Source: Ferruginibacter sp. (GTDB taxonomy: Bacteria; Bacteroidota; Bacteroidia; Chitinophagales; Chitinophagaceae). Taken from it: a DNA stretch of 9,385 nt. Positions 1-6,041 of this stretch are shown in pieces (within the stretch, counting starts at the first letter, position 1; the number at the start of each line of letters is the position of its first letter). Under the pieces are notes generated by a model that did no database searches, was not told the DNA's origin, and saw only the letters and a program-made list of their open reading frames with translations. The stretch lies in NCBI GenBank assembly GCA_030831725.1, contig JAURKN010000151.1, positions 1 through 9,385 of the forward strand. Reading direction: 5' to 3'. The position numbers and the translations under genes were made by a program.

Positions 1-1
1 T

Positions 2-487
2 GCAGATGAAAAAAGTTTGCAGAAAAAAGATACGGAACTGATCATCTTCGGAGAGAGCGGCGACAGAATCATGTATACGCTTGCCAATTGCTGCAAACCG
101 ATTCCGGGTGACGATGTTTTTGGATTTATTTCTACGGGCGAGGGGCTGAAAATTCACAGAACCAATTGTCCGAATGCCACAAGACTGCTGGCGAATTACG
201 GACACCGCGTGGTAAAAACGAAGTGGGCGAAGAACAAGGAGATTTCCTTCCTCACCGGTTTGAGGATTTTAGGATTGGATGATGTGGGTGTGATCCATAA
301 AATCACCAATCTGATCAGCGGTGATCTGAAGATCAACATTTCGGCGATGACCATCGAAGCGAAGGATGGTGTTTTTGAAGGCAATGTCCGCGTTTTCGTG
401 AAAGACAAGGAACAACTGGAAGATTTGGTATCCCATTTGCTTGATTTGCCCGGAATTGACAAGGTTGAACGATACAACACGGATTGA
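2..487 (+). CDS. RelA/SpoT-family (p)ppGpp synthetase/hydrolase, C-terminal part (5' partial)
   Basis: This is the carboxyl end of a long RSH enzyme, which makes and/or degrades the stringent-response alarmone (p)ppGpp. The frame is open from base 2 and the true start lies before the window, so the TTG at 17 is not the start. About 161 residues remain. The first part carries the zinc-finger/RIS module: LANCCKPIPGDDVFGF, then IHRTNCPN, which has the paired cysteines and the His/Cys pair typical of the family. The last ~80 residues form an ACT domain (GLDDVGVIHKITNLI onward), which in RSH enzymes is regulatory and contacts the ribosome. The catalytic HD and synthetase domains are outside the window, so a bifunctional Rel/SpoT cannot be told from a synthetase-only RelA. 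It ends 106 bp before dxs on the same strand. Family assignment is secure; the exact type is open. Confidence 0.93.
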   Translation, partial: ADEKSLQKKDTELIIFGESGDRIMYTLANCCKPIPGDDVFGFISTGEGLKIHRTNCPNATRLLANYGHRVVKTKWAKNKEISFLTGLRILGLDDVGVIHKITNLISGDLKINISAMTIEAKDGVFEGNVRVFVKDKEQLEDLVSHLLDLPGIDKVERYNTD

Positions 488-593
488 TTCAAATCCCTAC
501 GATATCCATCAAACTTTTTTACAGAAATATTGTTGATGTATCTTCATGGATATTATGGTTATTTTTACACACAAGACTCAATAACTCCTTTAT

Positions 594-2516
594 ATGGACA
601 TAAAAGCAGGACCCATACTTCAAAAAATAAACAGCCCCGAAGATTTGAAACTTTTCGGAAAGGAAAAAATGCCTCAGGTCTGTCAGGAACTTCGTCAATA
701 CATCATTGATGTGGTGAGTGTGTATGGTGGGCATTTCGGTGCAAGTTTGGGTGTGGTGGAACTGAGCGTCGCTCTCCATTATGTATTCAATACACCCGAC
801 GACCAATTGGTATGGGATGTGGGGCATCAGGCATATGGACATAAGATACTCACCGGAAGAAGAGACCAGTTTCCTACCAACAGAAAATACAATGGATTGA
901 GTGGTTTTCCCAAGCGTGGTGAAAGTGAGTATGATGCCTTTGGAGTTGGACACTCATCCACATCTATTTCGGCAGCTTTGGGTATGGCTATGGCCTCACA
1001 ATACAAAGGAGAAAAGAATCGGCAGCATATCGCTGTGATCGGAGACGGTGCCATGACTGCTGGTCTTGCATTCGAGGCGATGAATCATGCCGGATTTGCC
1101 AAATCCAATGTGTTGATCATCCTCAATGACAACAATATGAGTATCGACCCTAACGTAGGGGCACTTAAAGAATATCTCACAGACATCACCACTTCCCATA
1201 CATACAACGAAATGCGTGATAATGTATGGAAGGCCTTGGGTAAATTGCCTGTGGGTAAGAATTTCAGTCGTGAAATGGCCTCAAAACTCGAAGCCAGTTT
1301 GAAAGGAATTGTAAGCAAAAGCAGCAATCTGTTTGAAGCGTTACAGCTGCGTTACTTCGGCCCGATTGACGGACATAATGTGCATAAGCTTATCGATACC
1401 TTGTCTGACCTCAAGGACATACCCGGTCCAAAACTGCTTCACATCAAAACAGTGAAAGGGAAAGGATATGAATTGGCAGAAAAGGATCAAACCAAATGGC
1501 ATGCGCCAGGTTTGTTCGATAAAACCACAGGAGAAATTTTCAAAAAAACATTCGATGTTCCCCAGCCTCCGAAATATCAGGATGTGTTCGGACACACCAT
1601 CATAGAACTGGCGGAAAAGAACGAAAAAGTAATGGGCATCACACCCGCCATGCCATCAGGTAGTTCCTTAAAATACATGATGGAACAAATGCCAGACAGG
1701 GCTTTCGATGTCGGAATCTGTGAGCAGCATGCGGTAACACTTAGCGCAGGTATGGCTACTCAAGGGCTCAAAGTTTTTTGCAATATATACTCTTCCTTTA
1801 TGCAAAGAGCCTACGATATGGTGATTCACGATGTGGCTATTCAGAAATTACCTGTCATTTTCTGCTTGGATAGGGCAGGACTTGTTGGAGATGATGGTCC
1901 AACGCACCACGGCTGTTATGATATCGCATATATGCGTTGCATTCCCAACCTTATCGTCAGTGCTCCGATGAACGAGGAGGAACTCAGAAACCTCATGTAT
2001 ACCGCTCAACTGGATAGCAATGAGCTTCCTTTCGTCATAAGATATCCAAGAGGAGAAGGCGTTATGGTTGATTGGAAAAAGCCATTTAAAGAAATCAAGA
2101 TTGGTACCGGAAGAAAATTGAAAGATGGAGACCAAATTGCCATTTTGAGTATCGGACACCCGGGAAATTTTGCCTCTTCGGCAATCCGCGATTTGAAATC
2201 TGAAGGGATTGATGTGGCACATTACGACATGCGATTTGTAAAGCCCCTCGACGAAGAGATGGCTCACGAAGTTTTCTCCAAATACAATAAAGTGATCACC
2301 ATCGAAGATGGTACCGTGGTTGGTGGTTTTGGTTCAGCCGTTCTTGAATTCATGAATGCGAATGGATATAAGGCTGATGTTACAATCATGGGCATTCCCG
2401 ATCGTATTGTAGAACATGGCACACCTAAACAGCTTTATGAAGAAATAGGAATCGACGTTGAATCCATCAAAGCGAACATTAGGAAAATGGTTGGAAAGAG
2501 CGTTGTTAATTCGTGA
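594..2516 (+). CDS. dxs: 1-deoxy-D-xylulose-5-phosphate synthase
   Basis: A cytoplasmic, thiamine-diphosphate-dependent enzyme that condenses pyruvate with glyceraldehyde 3-phosphate to give DXP. This is the first and flux-setting step of the MEP isoprenoid pathway, and DXP also feeds thiamine and pyridoxal synthesis. The 640 residues match the usual family length (~620-645). Visible landmarks are GGHFGASLG near residue 45 with the conserved His47, VGHQAYGHKILTGRR near 76-90, the TPP/Mg site GDGAMTAG at 150-157 completed by NDNNMSI at 178-184, the pyrimidine-domain GICEQHA at 374-380 with the expected catalytic Glu377, DRAGLVGDDGPTHHG at 426-440, and a C-terminal transketolase-like domain from about residue 490. 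All key residues seem intact. The ATG at 594 gives a normal N terminus, and the A/T-rich leader has no Shine-Dalgarno. It follows the RSH gene by 106 bp and converges with the pirin gene. Confidence 0.98.
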   Translation: MDIKAGPILQKINSPEDLKLFGKEKMPQVCQELRQYIIDVVSVYGGHFGASLGVVELSVALHYVFNTPDDQLVWDVGHQAYGHKILTGRRDQFPTNRKYNGLSGFPKRGESEYDAFGVGHSSTSISAALGMAMASQYKGEKNRQHIAVIGDGAMTAGLAFEAMNHAGFAKSNVLIILNDNNMSIDPNVGALKEYLTDITTSHTYNEMRDNVWKALGKLPVGKNFSREMASKLEASLKGIVSKSSNLFEALQLRYFGPIDGHNVHKLIDTLSDLKDIPGPKLLHIKTVKGKGYELAEKDQTKWHAPGLFDKTTGEIFKKTFDVPQPPKYQDVFGHTIIELAEKNEKVMGITPAMPSGSSLKYMMEQMPDRAFDVGICEQHAVTLSAGMATQGLKVFCNIYSSFMQRAYDMVIHDVAIQKLPVIFCLDRAGLVGDDGPTHHGCYDIAYMRCIPNLIVSAPMNEEELRNLMYTAQLDSNELPFVIRYPRGEGVMVDWKKPFKEIKIGTGRKLKDGDQIAILSIGHPGNFASSAIRDLKSEGIDVAHYDMRFVKPLDEEMAHEVFSKYNKVITIEDGTVVGGFGSAVLEFMNANGYKADVTIMGIPDRIVEHGTPKQLYEEIGIDVESIKANIRKMVGKSVVNS

Positions 2517-2562
2517 TTTATGATTGCTGATTAACTGATTGGAAACTCCTTTGTCAATCTCA

Positions 2563-3273
2563 TTATCGCATCGGTACTTCGATGGCCAGCAATTCTGTGT
2601 CTTCTGACGCGTTGATCATGAACGATTCTGTTTCACTTACGCCTATAGCGTCTCTCTTTTGCAATGTGATACCATTCACTTCGACACTTCCATTGATCAC
2701 AACCAGAAACACGCCATTTCCTTCGAAAGCATTTGTGTATTCAATGGAATTTCCGGCTGTAACGTTGGTTAATGAAAAACGGGCATCCTGATTGATCCAT
2801 AATGCGTCATCTTCTGTTCTTGGAGATACTACAACCTGCCATTTGTTTTTTCGTCCTTCAACATCGAATGTTCTTTGATCATATCTGGGATTGATGTTTC
2901 TGACTTTTGGAAAAACCCAGATTTGAAATAGTGTCAGCGGTTCTGTTTTAGACGCATTGGCTTCGGAATGTTGAATACCTGAACCTGCGCTCATGATTTG
3001 AATGTCGCCGGCTTTGATGATGCCATGTCCACCGGTATTGTCGCGATGTTCAACAGCGCCAGTCAAGGGTATGGTGACAATCTCCATGTTATCATGCGGA
3101 TGCGGAGGAAACATGCCACCGCCCATGATAAAATCGTCATTTAAAACCCGAAGTGTTCCGAAATGAATTTTTGAAGGATTGTGATATTGAGCAAAACTGA
3201 AATAATAATTGGGCTTAAGCCATCCATAATCTGCAGTTCCTCTGTCTGCCGCCAAAAAATTTTTAGTATTCAT
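2563..3273 (-). CDS. Pirin-family bicupin protein (YhhW-like)
   Basis: A 236-residue double beta-barrel cupin of the pirin family. The N-terminal cupin holds a complete metal site of the family type: HPHDNME (His58, His60) followed by GSGIQHSEAN (His102, Glu104). In bacterial relatives such as E. coli YhhW, this 3-His/1-Glu set binds a transition metal and supports quercetin 2,3-dioxygenase activity in vitro; the physiological role is generally unknown. The C-terminal cupin (about 150-236) shows the usual loss of metal ligands. The N terminus (HFGTLRVLNDDFIMGGGMFPPHPH) follows the family closely. The ATG at 3273 is the natural start, preceded by an AT-rich stretch. It stands alone on the - strand, facing dxs with a 46-bp gap. 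The family is certain; a substrate cannot be given. Confidence 0.93.
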   Translation of the reverse strand: MNTKNFLAADRGTADYGWLKPNYYFSFAQYHNPSKIHFGTLRVLNDDFIMGGGMFPPHPHDNMEIVTIPLTGAVEHRDNTGGHGIIKAGDIQIMSAGSGIQHSEANASKTEPLTLFQIWVFPKVRNINPRYDQRTFDVEGRKNKWQVVVSPRTEDDALWINQDARFSLTNVTAGNSIEYTNAFEGNGVFLVVINGSVEVNGITLQKRDAIGVSETESFMINASEDTELLAIEVPMR

Positions 3274-3390
3274 AAAGTAGAATTATAAATTAATGAGAGG
3301 AAGAATTTTAAATTAATGATTTCAGATTTTTGATTTATTAACCCCAACACCAAACGTACAATGTATAGGGTTTCCAAGTTTCCAGGTTGA

Positions 3391-3490
3391 AGCACCCCAA
3401 ACGTCCAACCCCCAAACGATAAACGATAAACATCCAAACAACAAACATCCAAAAAACAAACCCCAAACAATATGCATCCAATCCTAAACC
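3391..3490. repeat. C/A-rich CAAAC-like repeat tract, left of the palindromic block
   Basis: Degenerate short repeats rich in CCAAAC, ACAAAC and CCCCAAAC. AAACATCCAAA occurs at 3428-3438 and again at 3443-3453. The first copy extends to AAACATCCAAAC (3428-3439), which recurs exactly at 3719-3730 on the far side of the palindromic block. The units are not in strict register, so this is simple-sequence-like rather than a clean tandem array. Confidence 0.7.
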
Positions 3491-3536
3491 TTTCAAAGAA
3501 AAACGGCATTAATAAAGCAGTTGTCTTTCTTCTTCA

Positions 3537-3560
3537 TTTCTTTGTCTTGATACAAAGAAA
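3537..3560. repeat. Perfect 9-bp inverted repeat (hairpin)
   Basis: TTTCTTTGT (3537-3545) and ACAAAGAAA (3552-3560) are perfect reverse complements around a 6-nt loop. A further GCAAAGAAA follows at 3565-3573. No T-tract follows on either strand, so it is not a standard intrinsic terminator. It looks like the edge of a dispersed intergenic palindromic element; copies elsewhere in the genome cannot be tested here. Confidence 0.7.
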
Positions 3561-3578
3561 CTAAGCAAAGAAAAATCA

Positions 3579-3610
3579 AGGCAAACCCGATCGCTCCGCG
3601 CGTTTTGCCT
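3579..3610 (-). terminator. Possible - strand terminator / GC-rich stem-loop after scpA
   Basis: AGGCAAA (3579-3585) and TTTGCCT (3604-3610) pair around an 18-nt GC-rich loop. Read on the - strand, the stem is followed by a T-rich run (TGATTTTTCTTTG), as in an intrinsic terminator. It lies about 120 bp beyond the scpA stop and could end the mscL-scpA unit before the pirin gene. The 7-bp stem is weak and the loop is large, so it may instead be part of the palindromic block. Confidence 0.3.
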
Positions 3611-3659
3611 GGCTCGCGCGCGCATCCGTATTGAATTGGCTTTTGATTCCTGTTTTAAA

Positions 3660-3730
3660 CCAAATCTTAAATCCCAAATCCCAAATTTCGAATCAACAAA
3701 CAACAAACCCCAAACCCCAAACATCCAAAC
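3660..3730. repeat. C/A-rich repeat tract, right of the palindromic block, G-run-rich on the - strand
   Basis: ATCCCAAATCCCAAAT, then ACAAACAACAAACCCC, then CCCCAAACCCCAAAC, ending with AAACATCCAAAC (3719-3730), which matches 3428-3439 exactly. On the - strand this gives GGGG runs at 3715-3718 and 3708-3711 and GGG runs at 3680-3682 and 3673-3675. It ends one base before the scpA stop codon. Confidence 0.7.
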
Positions 3731-3731
3731 T

Positions 3732-4535
3732 TTACATCCCTTGATTAAAATCCTCTTCCGTTAGTTGATTGCTGATTTCCTCTTCACGCTCTTCATTGAA
3801 TTCGACGATGAAATTATTACGTCCTTCGCCGGTAACGATTTTGAGGTATTTGTTTTGCACGAGCTCCAGCATGTTGAGGAATAAGAAAATGGCGTGGATC
3901 CTGTCCTGGCAAACGTCGAATATGCGCTCGAAAGAAAGTGTTTTTTCGCTGGAAGATAAATCGAGGAGATAATCACGGCATTCTTCCATGTTATAATTGT
4001 ACTGAACCACGGTGTGAACCGGCTTGTTGTTTTTCTGTTGGATGCGAAGTACTACTTTTTCAAATGCCTTCATGAGCTTGAACAAAGTCACCGTTTGGAT
4101 CTCTGTTCCTTCTCCGGCTTCCTCTCCGATTTTCGACAACTCTTGTATCACATTTCCTCTTTTCAGCATCAGCAATCGCTCTGCCTCCATCTCTGCCATC
4201 TTTAAAGCGGCTTCCTTATATTTCTTGTATTCCAGAATCTTATCTACCAATTCCTGTCTTGGGTCGATTTCATTGCCATCCTGATCCAATTCTTTTCTTG
4301 GCAATAGCATTTTCGCTTTGATGCGCATCAGGGTACTGATGAAAAGAATGAATTCGCTGCTTAATTCGATGTTCAGTTTTCCGGTTTCATGAATATGATC
4401 CAGAAAATCGTTTGTGATTTTGGTGATGGGGATATTGTAAATATCCAATTCATCTCTTTCTATGAAAAAAAGCAGCAGGTCGAATGGTCCTTCGAACTGG
4501 TCTAATTTGATTTGATATGAATTCTGGTTGGACAA
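3732..4535 (-). CDS. scpA: Segregation and condensation protein A (TTG start)
   Basis: The kleisin subunit of the bacterial SMC-ScpA-ScpB condensin. It bridges SMC heads and binds ScpB, helping to compact and segregate the nucleoid. The 267-residue protein opens with the family signature (IKLDQFEGPFDLLLFFIE, residues 9-26), continues with DIYNIPITKITNDFL (31-45) and SEFILFISTLMRIKAKMLLP (60-79), has a charged middle region (about 95-150), and ends with a winged-helix domain (about 190-255) that in relatives binds the SMC head. The start is TTG at 4535-4533: an in-frame TAA lies only three codons upstream, and the next in-frame Met is near residue 70, after the signature, so no ATG start is possible. 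It is 44 bp downstream of the DUF3078 gene. A TATCTTTG box at 4563-4556 may give it its own promoter. No scpB or smc is in the window. Confidence 0.95.
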   Translation of the reverse strand: MSNQNSYQIKLDQFEGPFDLLLFFIERDELDIYNIPITKITNDFLDHIHETGKLNIELSSEFILFISTLMRIKAKMLLPRKELDQDGNEIDPRQELVDKILEYKKYKEAALKMAEMEAERLLMLKRGNVIQELSKIGEEAGEGTEIQTVTLFKLMKAFEKVVLRIQQKNNKPVHTVVQYNYNMEECRDYLLDLSSSEKTLSFERIFDVCQDRIHAIFLFLNMLELVQNKYLKIVTGEGRNNFIVEFNEEREEEISNQLTEEDFNQGM

Positions 4536-4555
4536 GGTGAATTATTTTCGGAGGT

Positions 4556-4563
4556 CAAAGATA
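4556..4563 (-). promoter_or_regulatory. Possible scpA promoter -7 box (TATCTTTG)
   Basis: Read on the - strand, TATCTTTG matches the Bacteroidota -7 consensus TAnnTTTG exactly and lies 20 bp before the scpA TTG. The nearest upstream TTTG (4592-4589) is 25 bp away, longer than the usual ~19-22 bp spacing. That makes this half-supported. If used, the leader would be only about 13-15 nt. Confidence 0.35.
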
Positions 4564-4579
4564 ATGACTTAGCGCGCAC

Positions 4580-5566
4580 TTATTTTTTCAAATTTTTCAG
4601 CATTTTACGATACCCGAAATCGTAGGAGAATCCGATTCCCATAAGCTGCAGCCATTGTGAGGCAGGACCTTTACCTGGCGTTGTGTTCTTGGTATCGTTA
4701 TCATAGATCATCTCCACATTGAAAGTGAAATTGATATATCGTGTTATTTTGGCGGCAAACGCATGAGTCCAGTACACGTCTATGTTCTGTGGCTCATTTT
4801 TATAGTTGGAAAAGAGGTCAAGTTTTGTTTTGTATGTGAATTTGTCTTTGATTTTTCCGGTATAGTTCCCAGAAAAAAATGCTCCAAGCTCGTATCTGAA
4901 GGCTTTAGCCGGATCTACGCCATAAAGACTTCGTAATCCGGGTTCTGTGACCATTACCCATTTTGATGTGATGGGTGAAAAATAAATCGAGATGTTTTTC
5001 CTAGGCTTGATGTCGAATCCCTCTGAAACAATGATTAGAGTAGGGTTGAATGTATTCGAAATCAACGTAGAGGAGTCAGTACCCCTGGCAGTTTTAGCGT
5101 ATTTATAGCCATTCGCCATTTGAGATCTGACGTTCAGCAAAGAGGCCAGATTCAGTTTTTGATTCAGGAAATAACCATATTTGGAGGTGAAATCCAAACG
5201 GTCACTCGATTTTCGTCTACCCAAGCTGGTACTTTGAACCATACCGATGGCAAGATCCAATGAATTGTCCCAAGAATTTTTGCCTTTCAGGTAAAAGGCG
5301 AAAACGTTCAGAAAAGCGTTTATGGATAATGAAAATTCATCACCTCCGGCAGACCAGTTGTTTGAGGAGGCTTGGTTCACATTCAGATTGAACGTTCCAC
5401 CTTTTTTCCAGGTAAGCTTGATGCTGTCTCCTTCATCTTTTTTTATGGTTATGTCGGATTCATTTTTTAATTCGACAACAACTTGATCTTGAGATTTTAT
5501 ATTATCCGCTATGGAAAAAAAGAGAACAGAAAAAATCAGCGCTTTTTTGTAAAATATTTTTTTCAT
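4580..5566 (-). CDS. DUF3078 domain-containing exported protein, probable outer-membrane beta-barrel
   Basis: A 328-residue protein with an N-terminal signal peptide: Lys-rich start, hydrophobic ALIFSVLFFSIA at 9-20, and likely cleavage near residue 25-27. The mature part has the DUF3078 hallmarks: LTWKKGGTFNLNVNQ (51-65), the NWSAGG motif (70-75), FSLSINAFLNVFAFY (78-92) and W..SLDLAIGMVQS (99-112). Alternating polar/aromatic stretches follow, then an aromatic C-terminal strand (GIGFSYDFGYRK), as in outer-membrane barrels. DUF3078 is found chiefly in Bacteroidota and its function is unknown. The ATG at 5566 sits 5 bp after the mscL stop, so it is almost certainly co-transcribed with mscL. 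Family placement rests on motif recall; the barrel topology is inferred. Confidence 0.82.
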   Translation of the reverse strand: MKKIFYKKALIFSVLFFSIADNIKSQDQVVVELKNESDITIKKDEGDSIKLTWKKGGTFNLNVNQASSNNWSAGGDEFSLSINAFLNVFAFYLKGKNSWDNSLDLAIGMVQSTSLGRRKSSDRLDFTSKYGYFLNQKLNLASLLNVRSQMANGYKYAKTARGTDSSTLISNTFNPTLIIVSEGFDIKPRKNISIYFSPITSKWVMVTEPGLRSLYGVDPAKAFRYELGAFFSGNYTGKIKDKFTYKTKLDLFSNYKNEPQNIDVYWTHAFAAKITRYINFTFNVEMIYDNDTKNTTPGKGPASQWLQLMGIGFSYDFGYRKMLKNLKK

Positions 5567-5571
5567 ACGAC

Positions 5572-5955
5572 CTATGCTTGCTTGTTTTTTAACAAGTCTC
5601 TGATTTCTGTGAGAAGTTGATCTGTTTCCGAAGGAGCCGGTAATTGGTCTGCAGCCTTATTGTTTTTGGAGATTTTGTTCATGGTTCTTAATGTCAGGAA
5701 CAATACAAAAGCTGTAAGCAGGAACTTGATGATGGAAGAAAGGAAATTACCATATTTCACCGCACCCCAATGCAATTTCTCGATATTGTCCACTTGCGCC
5801 GCTTCGAGTGCGGGAGTTAGCAATAGTGGCGTGATGATATGATCTACCAACGATGAAACGATAGATCCGAAAGCTGCTCCAATGATTACGGCTACTGCCA
5901 ATTCCAGGACATTGCCCTGCATCAGAAAATTTTTAAACTCTTTGAATAAACCCAT
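5572..5955 (-). CDS. mscL: Large-conductance mechanosensitive channel MscL
   Basis: A homopentameric inner-membrane channel that opens under high membrane tension and releases solutes during hypo-osmotic shock. The 127 residues are a typical length. The short N-terminal amphipathic helix (LFKEFKNFLMQGN) leads into the pore helix TM1 (NVLELAVAVIIGAAFGSIV, 15-33). This is followed by the periplasmic loop (about 45-66), TM2 (about 69-92, SSIIKFLLTAFVLFLTL), and the conserved C-terminal bundle helix LLTEIRDLLKNK (114-125). At the pore position corresponding to E. coli Gly22 this protein has Ala, as M. tuberculosis MscL does. The ATG at 5955 is the only sensible start. It heads a - strand run with the DUF3078 gene 5 bp downstream and is divergent from the EamA gene. 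Confidence 0.97.
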   Translation of the reverse strand: MGLFKEFKNFLMQGNVLELAVAVIIGAAFGSIVSSLVDHIITPLLLTPALEAAQVDNIEKLHWGAVKYGNFLSSIIKFLLTAFVLFLTLRTMNKISKNNKAADQLPAPSETDQLLTEIRDLLKNKQA

Positions 5956-5987
5956 GACTATTATTTTAAATGTTAATCAATCAGAAA

Positions 5988-6018
5988 TAAATGTATCGAT
6001 TATCCCATAATTGCCCAA
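5988..6018 (-). promoter_or_regulatory. Candidate mscL promoter
   Basis: On the - strand, TTG (6018-6016), a 20-bp spacer, then TACATTTA (5995-5988) match the Bacteroidota pattern TTG-N~20-TAnnTTTG with one mismatch in the -7 box. It would put transcription start about 26 bp before the mscL ATG. It lies in the gap between mscL and the preferred start of the divergent EamA gene. Confidence 0.4.
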
Positions 6019-6041
6019 TTTTGCTTTTCAACAACGATCAA

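Larger units (their letters stand above)
3274..3731. other. 458-bp intergenic region with C/A-rich repeats around a GC-rich palindromic block
   Basis: No credible gene lies here. Next to the pirin start (3274-3345) the DNA is A/T-rich and contains AAATTAATGA twice (3287-3296 and 3310-3319). From about 3391 to 3490 it is C/A-rich on the + strand with many CCAAAC/CAAAC units. The block 3505-3640 contains a perfect hairpin and a GC-rich core. From about 3660 to 3730 the C/A-rich repeats resume up to the scpA stop. The two - strand open frames across the region (3270-3509 and 3509-3724) translate simple repeats and palindromes, giving runs such as FGVWGLLF and FGIWDLRFG, and look non-coding. Confidence 0.8.

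Noticed and set aside
533..567. dxs promoter (TTG … TATTTTTA)
   Set aside because: The -7 box has a mismatch at the key G and the spacing to TTG is about 24 bp; too weak to annotate.
519..953. 144-codon - strand ORF over the start of dxs
   Set aside because: Antisense to highly conserved Dxs coding sequence; translation resembles no known protein.
2582..2791. 69-codon + strand ORF inside the pirin gene
   Set aside because: Antisense shadow of a gene with intact family motifs; no independent support.
3270..3509. 79-codon - strand ORF overlapping the pirin start
   Set aside because: Its composition (FGVCFLDVCCLDVYRLSFGGWTFGV) is the translation of CAAAC-type repeats, it overlaps the well-supported pirin gene by a few bases, and it has no recognisable motif.
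3708..3718. GGGGTTTGGGG on the - strand, resembling ciliate telomere repeats
   Set aside because: Only two units, in a chromosomal intergenic region of a bacterium; part of the broader CAAAC repeat family.
3509..3724. 71-codon - strand ORF (…SFFVSRQRNEEERQLLY)
   Set aside because: It covers the palindromic block and the G/T-rich repeats; the translation is repeat-derived with no domain, and the start lies in simple sequence. Better read as non-coding repeat.
3391..3730. CRISPR array
   Set aside because: Repeats are short, degenerate and without regular 25-40 bp spacers, and there are no cas genes.
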